64,000 nucleotides of DNA from positions 75,114 through 139,113 of the forward strand of contig KN817602.1 in assembly GCA_000827495.1 (NCBI GenBank). The letters are read 5' to 3'. Position 1 is the first letter of the stretch, and the number at the start of each line of letters is the position of its first letter. This DNA comes from Hypholoma sublateritium FD-334 SS-4 (lineage: Eukaryota > Basidiomycota > Agaricomycetes > Agaricales > Strophariaceae). The notes beneath the pieces were generated by a model. That model saw only the letters and a list, made by a program, of their open reading frames with translations, ran no database searches and had not been told where the DNA came from. The position numbers were made by a program, and so were the translations under genes. Of this stretch, positions 59,552 through 64,000 are shown piece after piece.

Positions 59552-62500
59552 CTAATTTTCTTCCATACACCGACAATTACACTCCGCCACCGGGCACACT
59601 TTATGGCTCTGCCCAGAGTCATCGCAATAAAACCACGGGATTATATGCACCGCATGCCCACCGTGACGGCAGGTTTGACATATCACGATNGCATCGTCAA
59701 ATGTATCTGGGATACATTGTGTTAGTCTGCGAAATGAATATCTCACAAGNGCCTAGATATACCTCGGTGGTGCGTGTACCCAAGGTNGACCTCCCGTGCG
59801 GCATCGTGCACGATCGAGAGGGTGAGCAGACAGACCGAGCATCTCGGCAGCTCGCGACTGCAGTTTTCACATGAAGTTGGCTGACATGCACAACATGAGA
59901 AGATACTGCGGGGAAGCCAAAGAATACTCACCCGACCCCTGTGCTTCGCAGACGCCAACATCCCGGTATTACGAACAGACTTGCTGCAATAGTGGCAGCG
60001 TATAAGAATCTGCCTCGGCGCCCACTCCTCCGGCAACATCTGACCAGTATGCATGCCCCCTTGTAGCATCTGGCCCCTCTCAATATCGAATCCGACGCGG
60101 AGATGGTGGAGTTTGAAGCCGTCGAGGAAATCTCGGTACACTTCCAACCATCTCTCGGCACGGCGGTCCCTGAACTTCTGCGGGCAGACATACGAGCTGA
60201 GGATCGCCGCCGTTTGCNTGTCACCAGTGCGGTCGACGTACGCCTGGATGATATCCAGCCCCGCGGGCGTCAGACCGGTGACCATGATCGCATCGATGTC
60301 ACCGTTTGCCTTCGCCTGGTCGACGATGCGGTGCAGATAGGAGGACAGCATTTTGTCGTCCAAGAACAAGAACGCGATGATGAGGCGCTCGCGGAAAGGA
60401 ATCACCTCTTCCTCAAGAACTTCACCCCAGTCACCCATGGCAAGATGAGTCAAAAGAGCGCGGAAGTAAGGATCGTGNAAACGGATGATCANGCGGCCAT
60501 AATGTTCGCGNAGTTCGACACCTCTGGAAGACCCAGAGTGGGATGAAAAGGGAGCCAGCGCTGCAATGGTGCCAGACATCATTTGGTGCGTTTGGTCTAA
60601 TGTCACAACACAGATGTTAGCATGTTCTACGGATAGTGAATATTGAAACTTTACCATCGCTCCTCATGAGAAGATCGGCAGCTTTTCCGTATTGGCCTAT
60701 GAATACCAACCAACACGCAGCTTTGGAAAGTTTGCCGTCTTTCTCCCATCTGGATGTAGGTNGACGAATGAGCCCCAAAAAGTTGATCTTGNGATGATAA
60801 ANNTACCAACCGTTTTATAGATGCGCCGATTTCCTCTTCCCTGAGACTCCAGCCGCATATCTGCAGCGCAACCTGCCTCGCCACCAGCTTGCTTGTCGGT
60901 ACAGGCGACTTCCAGCTCCAGCGATCGATGCTCCGCCGGCTTGCCAGCGTTGCCAGAGCAGCTGACCAGTTCCCGTGCNAATCATCCGCAGGAGATTGTT
61001 CGCGGCGAGCGCTGTGCCCACGGTTGCCATTGCTGCCTGCGCGTTTATGGCGGGCATCGGTGACAGGCAGGTCGAGGAGGAGTGATCGTTGAATGGCAAG
61101 AGGGGTCTCATCTGGAGGAATTGGACGGTGTGAGTGCGAGTTATTGTCGATGGGCGGGAAGCTGTCCCAGATGCCCAGCAGGCCGTGATAAGAGAAATCG
61201 TATCCGTGCAAACGAGGGGNTGGCACACAGAGAATATCTTGGGAATCTATAACACATATGAGCAATGTGATACCCTCCCATATACATTCNCAGCTCACTC
61301 TGAATCCACAACCAAAGATCAGATAGCGCCTGTGCTGCAGGATCCGATGGGTTCCGATCATCTTCTGTCACCTTGACATTGAGAGCAGGCTGGCAGTGCA
61401 ATAAGTCGTTTGCACTTGCATGTGAGCATCAAGTAACACAAACCTGGCTCAAGCCGTACCCAGCCTTTGCTCTTTGNCGCATGATCATCGAGATGTCATC
61501 CTGCACTATGTTGGAGAACACTTGCGTCTTGGACTCTTTGACCTTCTGCGGCGGTGCTCNCTCGACCTTCCGTCGCTCTGTCGAAGGAGGCGGTTCTTTA
61601 GTTGGCGCATCCGCAGGTATTGTGTCTGTCCGGGACAGCGACCGTCGTTGCAGCGCGCTATTTTCGCCTCTTTCATTGCTCCGATACTGTCGCACAGACG
61701 CCGGGCTATACGTTCTCGGCTTTCCGGGCCGTGTTGCTGAAAGGCCCATGGGCCGNGCAGAGAGGGCAGGGAATCCGTCATTGTCGCCACGTCCAAACAA
61801 AGGCGGCATATGGGCACGGGGGCCATAGGAACTAGACCCTCGACCGCGAACACGAGATTCGGCGCGCGGTGCGGACGACCTGGAGCGTGATCTCCGTGAT
61901 CTCTCCAGACTGGTCCCATTCCTTCCAGGATTTGACTGTTGGGCGACATNCGATTCCNTGTCTTCCTCTGATTCCGAATCTTTATAGCCTTCTATTGATT
62001 TTAATNCAAGCCCTCCGCCTAGTACCAGAGAACCTTTCGAACTCCAGGCCAGTTGCTTTGGGGCATCATAGATAGCGTAAACTTCAAGGTCTCCGTCTTT
62101 GCTGACGACCATTACGTTCGACGAATGTGATGGAGACGATTTGGGATTCGGGACCAACGCAAATGATGCCAGGAAACGATGGAAATACTTGGCTACAGAG
62201 AGTTCAGTATATCTTATCAGATAGCGATCGATGAGCGCTTACTTCGTCGTGTATCGCCAAGAACGAAGGAACGCTGCGTCGGAAGTTCTACCGAGCTCGA
62301 CAAGGTCTCCTTCGGAGATTGGTTCTGATAGCTACCGCTGGTCGGCCAAGGCAGATTAGCCGCCCATGAGCGTTTCGGGAGTCTCATTGAATCCCTGGAG
62401 CGGCTCGTTTCACCGTCGGAAGATCCACCGCCCGCGACGCTGGCGACGCTGCCTTCAACGCCGGGTACCCTGGACTCCAATACGTCCCAGAATCGCACAT

Positions 62501-63500
62501 AGTCCGATTCCCTCTCCANTGTGGCCAAANACCCCCGGCGCGTACTTGAGAATTCGATATTCCCCATAGTCGCGCCTGGTCGCACCACCGCCCCATCGGC
62601 GAGAGCATCGCGCTCCGTGAATTGCAATACCGGATGGATTAGNCTGCGTGCGTCCCAGATTGTAACTGTTGAATCTCCGAAACATGCAATGCGATGGGGG
62701 TCAAATGGATCNGTGGCAATGCCGTGTACCTTCNCGCCGACATTCACGGCCGGGGTGGAGGGTGAACGGAGGTCGAAGAGCCGCAGAAATCGATGAGAAA
62801 TCCCNGCCAATATCAAATTTGTGGCAGAGGGGAGGAACGCGAGGGACGANACCACTTCNGTCGAGGCATGCTGNTGAATCATTCGCGGGTCATACCTGAT
62901 TTGGTTTTCTAAGCGAGGAAGTAAGGGTTGTGGACGTGGTTGTGCAGGGGCGCTGTTATCGGAGTCAGTTGTGTTGCTAAGAGGAAGCGCGAGNGATGAA
63001 GCAAGCGTGCTAACGTCCCAGATGACGAGACTGGAGTCACCGCGGACTTTGTCAAGACCGACGGCGAGATAGTTGGGGTCGACGCTGTTGAACGCGAGCG
63101 CGTTACAAGAGCGGGAGTTTCGGATGGGAAGGGTTACAGACGGGCCGCTGGAAAGCGTATTCTTCAGCTGCGTCTGCTTGCCCGCTTCCAGGCGTATGAG
63201 GTCCACTTTTCCAGTGCTCAAGCCCACTGCCATCAAGTCGTCGAAGGCAGGATCTGGAGACCAAGCAAAGCACTGTCATTTGAAGCTATCAGTAAGCAAC
63301 CGAACGGCATGTAACCGCTCTGGGTGGCGGGAAAAATCAACACTTGCCTTCATAAACTGCAGGTCTTGCTGGGAAGTTACATGTCGAATTTCAGGATATT
63401 CTGCTGCCCATTCGTACAGAGTGATTTGCGAGCCCCCGCCGACCACAAATTTGTTATCATGACGAGGATGCCATAGAAGACGTTTATCGGGTTGAACCAT
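59552..63500 (-). CDS. SEA/GATOR2 complex subunit MIOS (SEA4)
   Basis: Component of the SEACAT/GATOR2 complex that activates TORC1 in response to amino acids at the vacuole membrane. The N-terminus [20 protein letters not shown] starts a WD40 propeller. Its blades include [81 protein letters not shown] and [19 protein letters not shown] Ser/Arg-rich insert ([20 protein letters not shown]) is followed by an alpha-solenoid ([40 protein letters not shown]). The C-terminal RING/zinc-ribbon module has [17 protein letters not shown] and [20 protein letters not shown], ending [10 protein letters not shown]. Many single N bases fall in exons, so exact length and several residues are uncertain. The 59552-63500 layout fits the known domain order of MIOS. 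Confidence 0.92.
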
Positions 63501-64000
63501 GCTGACTATTAAGATGGCTCAGGGCTTAAAGCTAAGCTGGTAAGCTTCGAATTAAGAGGGACAAGGCATTGTCAGCGGCGAAGAGTAGCAGAAGCCTGTT
63601 CACAGACTCAAGAGATGATGATCAGGGAGAAAGACAGAGGAATACAGAAACGACTCGGACGTGCTCTCGTGACCGCGATAATGCGAACACCGGCACGGAT
63701 TTGGCACGGATTACTTAGGCGAAAAGGTCTGGCCTGAAAATTCTCTCTGGGCTCCCTAAATAAATTGTAAAATATTTATCTCTGGAGAGTTCCAAAATGT
63801 CTGCCTCATCTTGACGATAGCAAACGGCGACAACAGCAGTGATGTCGACGTTGACGTTGAAACTTCAACTTGAGCCTTGGCTGAGCTAAGCGTGGTAAAA
63901 TGTTACCTATTTGCGCACATGCGTGACCCAAATCGATACGCCTTGACTCATTAAAAAATCTCGCAAGTGAATGCTGAGGGTCCTTTCGTTATCTCGCCTA
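63501..64000. other. Right-end intergenic, MIOS promoter
   Basis: Non-coding, with no recognisable element beyond the expected promoter of MIOS. Confidence 0.45.

Overview
The window is a stretch of nuclear DNA from a filamentous basidiomycete, most likely an agaricomycete. Nearly every gene is broken by many short introns (about 50-70 bp, GT...AG). Intergenic gaps are short and both strands are used. The gene content fits that group: DUF6699 and F-box-like proteins, a 7-TM orphan protein, a class-II-type P450, Rds1-like ferritin-fold secreted proteins and a wax-synthase-like MBOAT. No rRNA, tRNA, CRISPR array or intact transposon was found. Isolated single N bases (10.5-10.7 kb and 57.8-62.9 kb) mark ambiguous consensus positions.

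Layout. 0.6-3.6 kb holds a local family of about 116-residue proteins of unknown function. Three copies are intact (one inverted) and two are decayed, and the intact ones share an upstream motif. 3.7-4.5 kb is a CpG-rich block with no convincing gene. 4.7-14.6 kb carries an APH-type kinase, a mitochondrial-type Ohr/OsmC peroxidase, a wax-synthase-like acyltransferase with an in-frame stop, a hypothetical protein, a 12-bp minisatellite and the SF3b splicing factor RSE1. 14.9-25 kb is a housekeeping block: DNA topoisomerase III, UTP25, ATG3 and a LYAR-type nucleolar zinc-finger protein. 27-36 kb holds a 7-TM protein, a DUF6699 protein, a P450 and cytochrome c peroxidase. 37.4-42.9 kb holds a ferritin-fold secreted protein, an alpha/beta hydrolase, a 3' P450 relic and a thaumatin-ricin-B-lectin protein. 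44.4-53.8 kb holds a damaged unknown gene, a large low-complexity nuclear protein, a REX1/RNH70-type exonuclease and an Ariadne RBR ubiquitin ligase. 54.3-63.5 kb holds a second ferritin-fold protein, an F-box-like protein, a GNAT acetyltransferase and the SEA/GATOR2 subunit MIOS (SEA4).

There is no operon-like logic. The housekeeping genes serve splicing, recombination, ribosome biogenesis, autophagy, ubiquitin signalling and TORC1 control. The accessory genes (P450, wax synthase, Ohr, cytochrome c peroxidase, hydrolase, ferritin-fold and thaumatin-lectin proteins) suggest stress, cell-wall and secondary metabolism. The most unusual local structure is the small-protein cluster at the left end with its conserved GTCATGTGAYGG promoter element. 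Other unusual points are the duplicated zinc-knuckle exons of topoisomerase III, an 8-nt and a 14-nt micro-exon, and an almost perfect 59-bp palindrome at 36.6 kb.
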